A DNA stretch of 64,000 nt, from contig JAHREJ010000005.1 of assembly GCA_021733645.1 (NCBI GenBank), positions 1 to 64,000 on the forward strand, in the 5' to 3' direction. A model generated the notes under the pieces. The model was not told where the DNA came from. It saw only the letters and a list, made by a program, of their open reading frames with translations, and did no database searches. Each line of letters begins with the position of its first letter. Positions within the stretch are counted from its first letter, which is position 1. Shown one piece after another: positions 36,174-47,221 of this stretch. The position numbers were made by a program, and so were the translations under genes. The stretch is from Bacillus subtilis subsp. subtilis. GTDB taxonomy: Bacteria > Pseudomonadota > Gammaproteobacteria > Xanthomonadales > Xanthomonadaceae.

Positions 36174-36734
36174 TCAGCGTTGGGGCGTGTAGCGGCCCTT
36201 GGACTGGCTCAGGAAATGATAGGTCTTGTTCTTGGAATCCAGCTCGAACCCGACCCCGGACTGTGTCATGCCCGGACGGGTCATGGTCACCAGGGCGTCG
36301 GTCTTGGCGCGGTTTTCCTTCGGAAACACATCCAGGTGGTCGGTGCGGAAGGTGGTGGGCGGTACGCTGGGCAGCTTGGGGCTGTCGCCGCTGACGTTGC
36401 CGGTCAGCTTGAGCTGGTCGCCCTTGGCACTGACCCAGCCCTTGTCGCTGCGCAGTTCCCAGTGGTTGCCGTCCTGGTCGGGCAGCAGGAACAGCGGGGT
36501 GGTGACGTTCATGGTGGCATCGTTGCGCGAGCGCTCCAGCAGTGGCGCGCGCAGCGTGGTGGATTCCTTGCCCTGCTCGTCCAGCGCGATGATCTGGAAG
36601 TCGTGCAGCACGTAATCCTTGCTGCCGTCGTCGGTCAGCTGGGCCACGGGCTTGTCGCGGTGGCGCAGCAACGACCAGCCGCTGAGGATGGCGGCCATCA
36701 GCAGCAGGCCCCCCAGCACGGTGCGCCAGTTCAT
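36174..36734 (-). CDS. lptC: LPS export protein LptC
   Basis: 186 residues from ATG 36734. One N-terminal membrane helix (MNWRTVLGGLLLMAAILSGW) anchors a periplasmic LptA-like fold (residues about 30-180; DFQIIALDEQGKESTTLRAP, then KLTGNVSGD). Hands LPS from LptBFG to LptA. The start ATG overlaps the kdsC stop, so translation is coupled; the longer frame upstream is not protein-like. Confidence 0.93.
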   Translation of the reverse strand: MNWRTVLGGLLLMAAILSGWSLLRHRDKPVAQLTDDGSKDYVLHDFQIIALDEQGKESTTLRAPLLERSRNDATMNVTTPLFLLPDQDGNHWELRSDKGWVSAKGDQLKLTGNVSGDSPKLPSVPPTTFRTDHLDVFPKENRAKTDALVTMTRPGMTQSGVGFELDSKNKTYHFLSQSKGRYTPQR

Positions 36735-37279
36735 GCGCCAAACCTCGCCAGCACCGCATCCACGTGGCCCTGCGCGGCCAGCAGCACATCGCACAGCTCG
36801 CGCGCCGCGCCACGGCCGCCGTCGCTGCGGGTCTGCCAGTGCACGCGCTCGGCGATCCAGGGATGGGCATTGGCCGGGGCCACCGCCAGGCCCACCGCGC
36901 ACAGCGGCGCCAGGTCGGGCAGGTCGTCGCCCATGAAGGCCACCTGGTCCAGCCCGATCCCGTGGGTGTCACACAGGGCGCGCACGCTGGCCAGCTTGTC
37001 GCCGACCGCGATCTGGGTGTCGATACCCAGGTCGGCGCCGCGCTTCTGCGCCGACAGGCTGTTGCGCGCGGTGATCAACACCGGGTGGATGCCGTGTTGC
37101 TGCAGCAGTTTCAGGCCAAGTCCGTCCTGCACGTAATACGCCTTGCTCTCGTTGCCGTCACGGTCGTAGTAGAGCCGACCGTCGGTGAGCGTGCCGTCCA
37201 CGTCGAAGCAGGCCAGCCGGATGCGGCCGGCGATGGCATGCAGGTGGGACGGGAAACCGGGCAGCGGGGAGTAGGGCAT
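36731..37279 (-). CDS. kdsC: KDO-8-phosphate phosphatase
   Basis: 182 residues. HAD-family phosphatase of type C0: nucleophile and acid Asp26/Asp28 in CFDVDGTLTDG, then YVQDGLGLKLLQ, ITARNS, and FMGDDLPDL near 115-123. Removes phosphate from KDO-8-P in lipid A core synthesis. Lies between kdsD and lptC. Confidence 0.95.
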   Translation of the reverse strand: MPYSPLPGFPSHLHAIAGRIRLACFDVDGTLTDGRLYYDRDGNESKAYYVQDGLGLKLLQQHGIHPVLITARNSLSAQKRGADLGIDTQIAVGDKLASVRALCDTHGIGLDQVAFMGDDLPDLAPLCAVGLAVAPANAHPWIAERVHWQTRSDGGRGAARELCDVLLAAQGHVDAVLARFGA

Positions 37280-37323
37280 CGGCAGGGGGCAGTCTTGGCT
37301 GAATGGAGGAAGGGAACTGTGGT

Positions 37324-38325
37324 TTAAACCACCCGCGCCCGCAACAGGTCATGAATGTTGAGTGCCCCGACCAGGCGGCCGTCGGCATCCACCACCATCA
37401 GACCGGTGATCTTGTGGGTTTCCATCAGCCGGGCCGCCTCGGCGGCGAGCTGGTCGGCGCCGATGGTGCGCGGGTTGCGGGTCATCACCTCGGCGATCTT
37501 CGCACTGCGCACGTCCAGTTCGGTATCCAGGGCGCGGCGCAGGTCACCGTCGGTGAACAGGCCGATCAGGCGGTGGTCGGCGTCGACCACGGCGGTCATG
37601 CCCAGCCGCTTGCGGCTCATCTCCAGCAGGGCCTCGCTCAGGGTGGCACCGGCGTCCACCTGCGGCAGTTCTTCGCCGCTGTGCATCACATCGGTGATAT
37701 GCAGCAGCAGGCGCCGGCCCAGGCTGCCGGCCGGGTGCGAGCGGGCGAAGTCGTCGGCGGTGAAGCCGCGCGCGTCCAGCAGCGCCACCGCCAGTGCATC
37801 GCCCATCGCCAGCGAGGCGGTGGTGCTGGAGGTGGGGGCCAGCGCCAGCGGGCAGGCCTCGGCCGGGACGCTGACGTCCAGATGCACGTCGGCGGCGGTG
37901 GCCAGGCTGGACTGCGGCCGGCCGGTCATGGCGATCAGGCGGTTGCCCTGGCGCTTGAGCACCGGCAGCAGCATCAGCAGCTCGTCCGATTCACCCGAGT
38001 AGGACAGCGCCAGTACCACGTCGTCTTCGGTAATCATGCCCAGGTCGCCGTGGCCGGCCTCACCGGGGTGCACGTAGAAGGCCGGGGTGCCGGTGGAGGC
38101 CAGCGTGGCGGCGATCTTGCGTGCCACGTGGCCAGACTTGCCCATGCCAGTGGCCACCACCCGGCCCCGGCCGTGCAGGACCAGCTGGCAGGCCTGGCTG
38201 AAGGCATCGCCGAGGCGGTCGGCCACCGCGGACAGGGCATCGGCCTCGATCTGGAACACGCGGCGACCGCTGGCGACCAGTGCCGCAGGGTCGGCCGGAT
38301 GGGGGAGCAGGGGCGATACAGCCAT
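37324..38325 (-). CDS. kdsD: Arabinose-5-phosphate isomerase
   Basis: 333 residues from ATG 38325; an upstream ATG at 38361 would add 12 residues, and neither has a clear ribosome site. An N-terminal SIS domain (GRGRVVATGMGKSGHVARKIA, and LALSYSGESDELLMLLP) is followed by two CBS domains (DVMHSGEELPQVDAG, VMTRNPRTIGAD). Isomerises ribulose-5-P to arabinose-5-P, the first KDO precursor. Leads the long kdsDC-lptCAB-rpoN run and diverges from ibaG. Confidence 0.95.
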   Translation of the reverse strand: MAVSPLLPHPADPAALVASGRRVFQIEADALSAVADRLGDAFSQACQLVLHGRGRVVATGMGKSGHVARKIAATLASTGTPAFYVHPGEAGHGDLGMITEDDVVLALSYSGESDELLMLLPVLKRQGNRLIAMTGRPQSSLATAADVHLDVSVPAEACPLALAPTSSTTASLAMGDALAVALLDARGFTADDFARSHPAGSLGRRLLLHITDVMHSGEELPQVDAGATLSEALLEMSRKRLGMTAVVDADHRLIGLFTDGDLRRALDTELDVRSAKIAEVMTRNPRTIGADQLAAEAARLMETHKITGLMVVDADGRLVGALNIHDLLRARVV

Positions 38326-38378
38326 GCGGGCGCCACGCGGAAGAGTAGAATGAGCGCTCATTTTATTAGGAAAGCCCG

Positions 38379-40274
<1,896 letters not shown>

Positions 40275-40275
40275 A

Positions 40276-40301
40276 AAAACGCCCGCGAAAGCGGGCGTTT
40301 T
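40276..40301. terminator. Rho-independent terminator after murA unit
   Basis: AAAACGCCCGC-GAAA-GCGGGCGTTTT, an 11-bp perfect stem with a GAAA tetraloop and flanking A and T runs. It begins 2 nt after the EF-hand gene stop and can act in both directions. Confidence 0.9.
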
Positions 40302-40313
40302 GTCAGCGGTGGT

Positions 40314-40338
40314 GCATCCACGCAGCGCGTGGAACTAC
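40314..40338 (-). repeat. SMAG (GTAG) REP element
   Basis: On the minus strand GTAGTTCCACGCGCTGCGTGGATGC, the common SMAG form with CCACGC/GCGTGG arms. Confidence 0.75.
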
Positions 40339-40354
40339 AGTCACCGTGGGGCGT

Positions 40355-40375
40355 GGCCGGGGTTGAACCCCGGCC
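40355..40375. repeat. Perfect palindrome in the murA/DUF3108 spacer
   Basis: GGCCGGGGTT-G-AACCCCGGCC, 10-bp perfect arms, next to a SMAG copy and likely part of the same REP cluster. It lies 10 nt downstream of a DUF3108 gene end and may help terminate it. Confidence 0.6.
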
Positions 40376-40384
40376 GATGCCCCA

Positions 40385-41068
40385 TCAGTTCAGCCCTTTG
40401 ATGGTCAGATCCAGCGCATCCTTGCCGCCCTCACGCTGCAGCAGGCGCGCCGGCACCGGGAACTCCTTGACGATCCAGGCAATCAGCTCCTTGCTGCCGT
40501 CGGTGCGCGACACCTTGGTGGCGTCGTAGGACTTGCCGGCCACGGTGATCTTCTCCTGGCCCACCACCTTGTAGCTCATCGGCTTGATCCGGCCTTCGTC
40601 GACCATGCGGTAATTCAGCGGCTTGCCAGCGGCCAGGTCGCGGGCGATGGCCAGGTTGATCAGCAGGGCGTCCATGTCACCGGCCTTCAATGCCAGCGGG
40701 CCACGGCGGTCCGGCTTGACGTCGCCGGTCCAGGTGGCCTGGTTGCTGGACCAGTTGTAGGTGGCATCCACGTTGCGCTTCTTCACCAGCAACACCGAGC
40801 GGTCGTTGCTGCTCAACGGGCGCAGGCGGCCGTTGGCTTCCTCGAACACCGTGCTCTGGCTGAGGTCGGCCAGCTGGTTTTTCACGTTCAGGCTGTAACG
40901 CCACTTGTTGGCGCCTTCACTGGCCAGGGTCATCGTGCCATTGGCCTGCATGCCCATGTAACTGGCCTGGTAATCGGCCTTGAACGGTTCCAGTGCCAAT
41001 GCCGGCAGGCTCACCACGGCCAGCGCGCCGGCGGCGATCCAGGTCAGGGGGCGGTTCATCAGATTCAT
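40385..41068 (-). CDS. DUF3108 periplasmic protein (copy 2)
   Basis: 227 residues with a signal peptide ending SLPALA-LEP. DUF3108 pattern: FKADYQASYMGMQANGTMTL, STVFEEANGRLRPL, YNWSSNQATW, and LLQREGGKDALDLTIKGL. Beta-rich envelope protein, function not established; often near purN or LPS genes. It follows the other DUF3108 gene with a 2-nt gap, an ancestral tandem duplication. Confidence 0.88.
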   Translation of the reverse strand: MNLMNRPLTWIAAGALAVVSLPALALEPFKADYQASYMGMQANGTMTLASEGANKWRYSLNVKNQLADLSQSTVFEEANGRLRPLSSNDRSVLLVKKRNVDATYNWSSNQATWTGDVKPDRRGPLALKAGDMDALLINLAIARDLAAGKPLNYRMVDEGRIKPMSYKVVGQEKITVAGKSYDATKVSRTDGSKELIAWIVKEFPVPARLLQREGGKDALDLTIKGLN

Positions 41069-41070
41069 GC

Positions 41071-41871
41071 TCAGACTCCTTGGTATTCGATCAGGCGAAG
41101 ATCGATCCGATCCTCACCATCTTCGCGTTGCAGGATGCGCACCGGCGTGGGGACACCGTTGGCGATCCAGAGGATGGTTTCATCATTGCCGCCGTTGGTC
41201 CGGTAGACCCGCAGCGCGTTGTAGGACAGCTCGCCGACCTGCACATTTTCAGTGTCCGGTGCGGCCTGGTACTCATGCTGGCGCACCCGGCCCACGTCGA
41301 CGTAGCGGTAGTGCATCTGCCCGCCGGGACGGGCATCGCGCATGATGGCCAGGTTGATCAGCAGTGCGCTCTGGTCGCCGGCCTGCAGCGGAATGGGTTG
41401 GGTGCGTTCCTTCTTCAGGTCACCCAGCCACTGCGCGGTGCCGGCCTGCCAGTTGTAGGTGCCGCTGACCTTTTTGCCCAGGAACAGCCCCTTGCGCACC
41501 GTGGCCTGGCTGATCGGCACGTACAGGTCGCCCTGCTTTTCGAACACCGTGCTCTGTTCCAGGTTCAGGCCCAGCACGCTGGCAAAGCCACGCCGGCCCA
41601 CTACCTGCATGTCCACGCGCCACTGCGCGCCGCCGGTGTGGGTGACGCGCATGGTGGCGTCGCCGGCGTCCTTGCCCTTGTAGAGGGCCTGGTAGGTCGC
41701 GGTGAACGGCTCCAGCGGTGGCGCTTCCCAGGGAATTGCCGCCACCGGGACGGGCAGCGGCGCGACCGCCGGCGCAGCGGCCGGTGCAGCGGCTTCCTGC
41801 GCCTGCGCGATTGCCACGGTGCACAGCAGGGATGCAATCAGCAGCACTGGCTTGGACAAAGAGGTCTTCAT
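41071..41871 (-). CDS. DUF3108 periplasmic protein (copy 1)
   Basis: 266 residues. Signal peptide (MKTSLSKPVLLIASLLCTVAIAQA), then an alanine/proline-rich linker (about 24-50), then the same fold as its neighbour: FTATYQALYKGKDAGDATMRV, STVFEKQGDLYVPISQ, YNWQAGTAQW, ILQREDGEDRIDLRLIEY. Shared spacing of these blocks shows common origin despite divergence. Cotranscribed with the second copy; purN is 68 nt upstream. Confidence 0.88.
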   Translation of the reverse strand: MKTSLSKPVLLIASLLCTVAIAQAQEAAAPAAAPAVAPLPVPVAAIPWEAPPLEPFTATYQALYKGKDAGDATMRVTHTGGAQWRVDMQVVGRRGFASVLGLNLEQSTVFEKQGDLYVPISQATVRKGLFLGKKVSGTYNWQAGTAQWLGDLKKERTQPIPLQAGDQSALLINLAIMRDARPGGQMHYRYVDVGRVRQHEYQAAPDTENVQVGELSYNALRVYRTNGGNDETILWIANGVPTPVRILQREDGEDRIDLRLIEYQGV

Positions 41872-41939
41872 GCGGGCACGGGAGAAAGGGATTAGGGAAG
41901 GATGCCAGCGTCCGGATCAGCAGCGCGTGTGCGCACCGC

Positions 41940-42599
41940 TCACCTGTTCAGCTTACCGGCGGAATCTAGGCGCAGGGGGCTAAACAGGGGGTGACCGTCG
42001 AGGTGGAGCTGACCCTGGCGTTCAGTCACGCGGCCGGCCACCAGCCACTGCAGGCTGGCGATCAACAGCGGGTGTTCCACCGCCAGCACCCGCTCGGCCA
42101 GCGTCTGGGCGGTGTCGCCAGGCAGCACCGGCACGCGCGCCTGGGCCAGTACCGTGCCGGCATCCAGCGCGGGCACCACGAAATGCACGCTGGCGCCGTG
42201 TTCGGCATCGCCGGCCTCCAATGCGCGCGCGTGGGTATGCAGGCCCTTGTACAGCGGCAGCAGCGAGGGGTGGATGTTGATCAGCCGGCCATCGAAACGT
42301 TCGACGAAGGCCGCCCCCAGGATGCGCATGTAGCCGGCGCAGACCACCCAGTCGGGCGCGAAGCCGGCCAGAGCATCGCCCAGCGCGGCATCGAAGGCCT
42401 CACGGTCGGCAACGTCCTTGGGCGAGCGGGCCCAGCGCTGGTCGGCCGCCACATGTTGGAGCGCCGGGGCGTCGGGCTTGTCCGACAGCACTGCCACGAT
42501 CCGGGCATCGAGTTGTCCGGCGGCGATTGCCGCAGTGATCGCCTGCAGGTTGCTGCCGCGCCCGGAGGCAAGTACCGCGATGCGTGCCGGTGTGCTCAT
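41940..42599 (-). CDS. purN: Phosphoribosylglycinamide formyltransferase 1
   Basis: 219 residues from ATG 42599. Transfers formyl from 10-formyl-THF to GAR in purine synthesis. N-terminal LASGRGSNLQAI, catalytic Asn108 and His110 in INIHPSLLP, and Asp146 in ALDAGTVLAQ, aligned with E. coli Asn106/His108/Asp144. Overlaps the YjdF-like gene by 4 nt. Confidence 0.95.
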   Translation of the reverse strand: MSTPARIAVLASGRGSNLQAITAAIAAGQLDARIVAVLSDKPDAPALQHVAADQRWARSPKDVADREAFDAALGDALAGFAPDWVVCAGYMRILGAAFVERFDGRLINIHPSLLPLYKGLHTHARALEAGDAEHGASVHFVVPALDAGTVLAQARVPVLPGDTAQTLAERVLAVEHPLLIASLQWLVAGRVTERQGQLHLDGHPLFSPLRLDSAGKLNR

Positions 42600-43201
42600 G
42601 GCCGTGCAATCCGTTGTGCCGCCGGCCAGACCAGCAGGCTGCCCACGGTGGCCAGCAGCATGTCGGCATGCGCGTCCCACATATCGCCCTGCTGGCCGTT
42701 GTAGGCTTCGGCCGCTTCGGGCGACAACAGCAGCGCGATGCCCCATTCCAGCCATTCATAGGCCAGGCTGGAGCACATCACCGCCATCACCGCCAGGCTG
42801 AAGGCCTGGCCGATGCGCAGCGCCGGCCAGGCATGCCGCGCCAGCTGGACCAGCGCGGGGGTGAAGCAGATGCCATACAGAAAATGGATGAGCCGGTCGA
42901 AATGGTTGCGTTCCCAGCCGAAGGCGGCGTTTGGCGACCAGCCCACGGCGGCCTGCAACCACGCGTCGTAGGGCACGTTGGAGTACAGCCAGCGCGCGGC
43001 GATGCAGTGCACGGCAATGAACCCGCAGATCGCGATGAAAGCGCCGTTGCCCAGGGGCCAGCGCCGGTCCACCCACCACAGCGCGACCAGGCCGACCACG
43101 GTCAGCGTGCTGTGCAGGGTCTGTTCCAGCGGCCACAACGGGTGGATCCAGCTGGCGGCGAACACCGCCAGCACGGCGGCGAGGGCGGTCTTCTTGGCCA
43201 T
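42596..43201 (-). CDS. DUF2238/YjdF-type membrane protein
   Basis: 201 residues from ATG 43201 (ATG 43237 would add 12). About six hydrophobic helices with the family pattern HFDRLIHFLYGICFTPAL, YEWLEWGIALLLSPEAAEAY and GDMWDAHADMLLATVGSLL; the Asp-His residues suggest a metal or ion site in the membrane. Function unknown. Sits between the small membrane gene and purN with overlap, so it is expressed with purine genes. Confidence 0.85.
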   Translation of the reverse strand: MAKKTALAAVLAVFAASWIHPLWPLEQTLHSTLTVVGLVALWWVDRRWPLGNGAFIAICGFIAVHCIAARWLYSNVPYDAWLQAAVGWSPNAAFGWERNHFDRLIHFLYGICFTPALVQLARHAWPALRIGQAFSLAVMAVMCSSLAYEWLEWGIALLLSPEAAEAYNGQQGDMWDAHADMLLATVGSLLVWPAAQRIARP

Positions 43202-43254
43202 CGAAAACGGGCGGGCGCTACGGCCGCGTGGGTTCATGCGCGTCAGCCGGCAGG

Positions 43255-43746
43255 TCAGGGCGAGGAGGGGGATGCGGGCGCGCCGTGCGCGAAACGCGCA
43301 CGCACCGAGGCACGGGTCAGTGTTACCAGGGTGAACACGCCAAGAATGGTGCCCAGCGGCATGAACATGCAGCACAGCGCGGCCGCGACCAGGCACAGCG
43401 TGTGGCGTTGCTGGCGCGCCAGGCAGCGCGCGGCATAGCCGATGAAGGCGGCCATGCCCAGCATGCCCACGAAGAACACCGCACCCAGACCGATGAATAC
43501 CCCGCCGAGCAGGCGTGCCTCGGACGGCGTGGAGGCGGTGCTGCTGTCCACCGGCATCGCCCCGCTGAGGACGGCGATGCCCAGCACCAAGTAGAGCACC
43601 GGAAACAGGGAAAACAGCACGGTGAACCCGGCCAGCACGTAATGCAGGACCGACAGCAGGCGCAGCTGCGCGGCGTCATCCTGGCCGCTGCTGCCGCCCG
43701 CTGCCGCCCGCGGGGCGGGCAGCGGCGGTGGAGCGATGCCATCCAT
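43255..43746 (-). CDS. Small multi-helix membrane protein
   Basis: 163 residues; ATG 43746 is preferred since GGAG lies 8 nt upstream (ATG 43758 adds four residues). A Pro/Ala-rich N-terminus, then three or four hydrophobic helices (about 35-62, 80-108, 115-145). No family recognised. It lies between purM and the YjdF-like gene on the same strand. Confidence 0.65.
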   Translation of the reverse strand: MDGIAPPPLPAPRAAAGGSSGQDDAAQLRLLSVLHYVLAGFTVLFSLFPVLYLVLGIAVLSGAMPVDSSTASTPSEARLLGGVFIGLGAVFFVGMLGMAAFIGYAARCLARQQRHTLCLVAAALCCMFMPLGTILGVFTLVTLTRASVRARFAHGAPASPSSP

Positions 43747-43766
43747 GCGGGGCTCCATGGACTGGA

Positions 43767-44822
43767 TCAGCCGATCTTGACGCGCTCGGCACCGTCGGCA
43801 ACGGTGACCTGGCCAATGGTCCAGTGGTCCAGGCCCTGCGCGGTCACGGCGGCGGAAACGGCCTGGACCTGGTCGGCGGCCACGATCAGCACAAAGCCGA
43901 TGCCGCAGTTGAAGGTGCGCCACATTTCGCTGTCGGCCACGGCGCCTTCCTTCTGCAGCCACTGGAATACCGGCGGCAGGGTCCAGGCGTTGGCCTGGAT
44001 GTCCAGGCCCAGGCCATCGGGCACCACGCGGATGATGTTCTCGGTCAGGCCGCCACCGGTGATGTGGGCCATGCCGTGGATGGCCGCGCCGTGGTCCTTC
44101 AGCAGCGCCAGGATCGGCTTGACGTACAGGCGGGTGGGGGCCATCAGCGCGTCAACCAGCGTGACCCCGCCGTCGAGCTGCAGGTCGGCCGGGCGGCCGG
44201 CACGGTCGTAGATCCGGCGCACCAGCGAATAGCCGTTGGAGTGCGGGCCGGACGAGGCGATGCCGATCAGCACGTCGCCGGCAGCCACGCTGGCGCCGTC
44301 CTTCAGCTCGCTCTTTTCCACGCCAGCCACGGTGAAGCCGGCCAGGTCGTACTCGCCCGGGGCGTACATGTCGGGCATTTCAGCGGTTTCGCCGCCGATC
44401 AGCGCGCAGCCGGCCTCGGTGCAGCCGTTGGCGATGCCGCCCACGACCGCCGCGGCGGTGTCGATGTCCAGCTTGCCGGTGGCGAAGTAATCCAGGAAGA
44501 ACAGCGGCTCGGCCCCCTGCACCAGCACGTCGTTCACGCACATGGCCACCAGATCGATGCCGATCGTGTCGTGGCGGCCCAGCTGTTGTGCCAGCTTCAG
44601 CTTGGTGCCAACCCCGTCGGTGCCCGACACCAGTACCGGTTCGCGGTACTTGTTGGACAGGTCGAACAGTGCGCCAAACCCACCCAGCCCACCCATCACT
44701 TCAGGGCGGAAGCTGCGCTTTACCAGCGGCTTGATGCGCTCGACCAGTTCATTGCCCGCGTCGATGTCGACACCGGCATCGCGGTAGGTCAGGGGAGAGG
44801 GGTTGGACGGGGAGTTGGTCAC
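43767..44822 (-). CDS. purM: Phosphoribosylformylglycinamidine cyclo-ligase
   Basis: 351 residues. ATP-dependent ring closure forming AIR in purine synthesis. Family blocks: [24 protein letters not shown] start, [54 protein letters not shown] and [23 protein letters not shown]. Full length. Divergent from the DUF2066 operon; purN is two genes downstream. Confidence 0.97.
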   Translation of the reverse strand: MTNSPSNPSPLTYRDAGVDIDAGNELVERIKPLVKRSFRPEVMGGLGGFGALFDLSNKYREPVLVSGTDGVGTKLKLAQQLGRHDTIGIDLVAMCVNDVLVQGAEPLFFLDYFATGKLDIDTAAAVVGGIANGCTEAGCALIGGETAEMPDMYAPGEYDLAGFTVAGVEKSELKDGASVAAGDVLIGIASSGPHSNGYSLVRRIYDRAGRPADLQLDGGVTLVDALMAPTRLYVKPILALLKDHGAAIHGMAHITGGGLTENIIRVVPDGLGLDIQANAWTLPPVFQWLQKEGAVADSEMWRTFNCGIGFVLIVAADQVQAVSAAVTAQGLDHWTIGQVTVADGAERVKIG

Positions 44823-44930
44823 GGGCGTCGGCGCTGCGCTGGGGTGAATCGGCGATTTTAACAGGCCACGTTGGCGCGCAGGCCCTATTCGGGCAACAAT
44901 TCCCCCCGGATACGCTCAATGGAAGACCTG

Positions 44931-46052
44931 ATGCGCCGCAGCCTCATTTTGATCATGCTCCTCACGCTATGCCTGCCGGTGGCCACGATGGCCCAGAGCG
45001 GCCTGCGTACCGAAGGCGACGTGGCCACCGCCAGTGGCGCCTACGAGGCCGAAGTGCCGGTGAACAGCCAGGCCGATGCCGACCGCAACGGCGCACTGGC
45101 CCGTGCGCTGGGCAACGTGCTGGCCAAGCTGTCCGGCGACCGCAGCGTCATGGGCCGCCCGGGCGTGGCCCAGGCCCTGCGCGGGGCCAAGGACTACGTG
45201 GCCAGCTATGACTACCGGCAGGATCAAAGCACCTCGGCCAGTGGCGCGCCGAGCTTCCGCACCACGCTGGTGGCCCGCTTCCGCGAGGATGACGTGGATG
45301 GGCTGATCGCCGCGCTTGGCCTGCCGTTGTGGCCGCAGCCACGGCCCAAGCCGGTGGTCTGGCTGGCCATCGACGATGGCAGCGGCCCGCGGCTGGTCAG
45401 CGTGCAGCAGGCCAACGCGGCCCGCCCGCTGTTGAACCGGGCGGTCGAGCGCGGCTACAAGCTGGGCCTGCCCGGCGGCAGTGCGGCCGAACAGGCGCTG
45501 GTGGGTGCGATCTGGCGCCAGGACACCGCGGCCGTGGCCCGTGCCTCCTCGCGCTATGCCCCGCCGATGCAGCTGGTGGGCAAGCTGTACCGCGCCAACG
45601 GCGGCTGGGTGGCCGACTGGGTGTTCGTGGACGGCGGCAAGGAACTGAACAAGTGGACCACCAAGGACAGTGATGCCCGCCGTGCCATGGCCGGCGGTGC
45701 CGATGGCACCGCAGACGCCCTGGTACGCCGCTATGCCAAGGCCGGCGTGGCCACCGGTGCGGCCGGCAGCTACACCATCGTGGTGAGCGGGCTGAACAGC
45801 GCCGAGGATTACCTGCGCCTGGCCGCCGGCCTGCGCGAAAACCCGGTGGTGCGCAACATCACCCCGTTGCGCGCCTCGGGCAACCGCCTGGAGCTGTCGC
45901 TGGAAATGACCACCGGCTTGTCCGGCCTGAACCGCATGCTGGGCGACAACGGCGTGATCGTGCCACTGGCCCCGCTGCCGGTGCCGATCGATGCCGATGA
46001 GGCGCCCGGTACCCCGCCGCCCCCGGCCAGCAACGAGTACCGCCTGCGATGA
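44931..46052 (+). CDS. DUF2066 secreted protein
   Basis: 373 residues from ATG 44931, with GGAAG six nt upstream; ATG 44919 is possible. Signal peptide MRRSLILIMLLTLCLPVATMAQ. DUF2066 blocks: YEAEVPVNSQADADRNGALARALGNVLAKLSGDR and FRTTLVARFREDDVDGLIAALGLPLW. Periplasmic protein of unknown role, commonly upstream of a PerM permease and hda, as here; its stop overlaps perM by 4 nt. Confidence 0.9.
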   Translation: MRRSLILIMLLTLCLPVATMAQSGLRTEGDVATASGAYEAEVPVNSQADADRNGALARALGNVLAKLSGDRSVMGRPGVAQALRGAKDYVASYDYRQDQSTSASGAPSFRTTLVARFREDDVDGLIAALGLPLWPQPRPKPVVWLAIDDGSGPRLVSVQQANAARPLLNRAVERGYKLGLPGGSAAEQALVGAIWRQDTAAVARASSRYAPPMQLVGKLYRANGGWVADWVFVDGGKELNKWTTKDSDARRAMAGGADGTADALVRRYAKAGVATGAAGSYTIVVSGLNSAEDYLRLAAGLRENPVVRNITPLRASGNRLELSLEMTTGLSGLNRMLGDNGVIVPLAPLPVPIDADEAPGTPPPPASNEYRLR

Positions 46053-47221
46053 TCCTTACCCCTGAAGCGGAGATCGCGCAGTTCCTGCGCCGCCTCAAGT
46101 ACGTGCTGGCGGCGCTGGCGGTGGGCTGGGTGATCTGGCTGCTCGGCCCGATCCTGACCCCGTTCGTGCTGGCCCTGGCGCTGGCCTGGCTGGGCGATCC
46201 GCTGGTGGACCGCATCGAGGCCACCGGCCGCTCGCGCAACACCGGCGTGGTGCTGGTGTTCGTGGCGATGATCCTGCTGTTGACCGCCGCGCTGCTCATT
46301 CTGGTGCCGATGATCGAGCGCCAGATCGCCACCCTGGTGGCCGCCATCCCGCAGGCCCAGCAATGGCTGATGCAGACCGGCATTCCCTGGTTCGAGCAGA
46401 AGACCGGGCTGGAGATCATGCAGTGGATGGACCCGGACCGCCTGATTGAATGGGTGCGCAGCCACTGGCAGCAGGCGGGCGGCTTCGCCAAAACCTTCTT
46501 TGGCTATGTGTCGCGCTCGGGCTTCACGATGGTGGCCTGGGTGGTGAACATCCTGCTGCTGCCGATCCTGGCGTTCTACTTCCTGCGTGACTGGGACAAG
46601 CTGGTGGAACGGGTGGCCTCGATGATCCCGCGCAACCACATCGGCACCATCACCAAGCTGGCGCGCGAGTCCGACGAGGTGCTGGGCGCGTTCATCCGCG
46701 GCCAGTTCCTGGTGATGATCGCGCTGGGCGTGGTGTACGCGGCAGGGCTGTCGCTGGTGGGCTTGAAGCTGGGTCTGTTGATCGGCCTGGTGGCCGGGCT
46801 GATCAGTTTCATTCCCTACCTGGGCGCCACCACCGGCATCGTGATGGCCGTGGCCGCCGCGCTGGTGCAGGCGCAGGGCTTCGACCTGAAGCTTCTCATC
46901 CTGGTGGGCGTGGTGTTCACCGTGGGCCAGCTGCTGGAAAGCTACGTGCTGACCCCGCGCATCGTGGGCGACAAGATCGGCCTGCACCCGGTCGCGGTGA
47001 TCTTCGCGGTGATGGCCGGTGGCCAGCTGTTCGGTTTCCTGGGCATGCTGCTGGCGCTGCCGGTGGCGGCGGTCAGCAACGTGCTGCTGCGCTATGCGCA
47101 CCAGCGTTACCGCCAGAGCGACCTGTATGCCGGGGAGAAGTCGGCGATCGTGCTGGATGCCTACGTGGACAAGACCACGATCATCATCGACACCTCGCCC
47201 AAGGCGCCCGACGCGAAGTGA
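46049..47221 (+). CDS. AI-2E/PerM-family membrane transporter
   Basis: 390 residues with seven or eight hydrophobic segments and family motifs: GPILTPFVLALALAWLGDPLVDRIE, NILLLPILAFYFLRDWDKLV, RGQFLVMIALGVVYAAGL, ESYVLTPRIVGDKIGLHPV. Transport roles vary in the family (AI-2 export is only one claim; Na+/H+ antiport another). Coupled by overlapping codons to DUF2066 upstream and hda downstream. Confidence 0.92.
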   Translation: MILTPEAEIAQFLRRLKYVLAALAVGWVIWLLGPILTPFVLALALAWLGDPLVDRIEATGRSRNTGVVLVFVAMILLLTAALLILVPMIERQIATLVAAIPQAQQWLMQTGIPWFEQKTGLEIMQWMDPDRLIEWVRSHWQQAGGFAKTFFGYVSRSGFTMVAWVVNILLLPILAFYFLRDWDKLVERVASMIPRNHIGTITKLARESDEVLGAFIRGQFLVMIALGVVYAAGLSLVGLKLGLLIGLVAGLISFIPYLGATTGIVMAVAAALVQAQGFDLKLLILVGVVFTVGQLLESYVLTPRIVGDKIGLHPVAVIFAVMAGGQLFGFLGMLLALPVAAVSNVLLRYAHQRYRQSDLYAGEKSAIVLDAYVDKTTIIIDTSPKAPDAK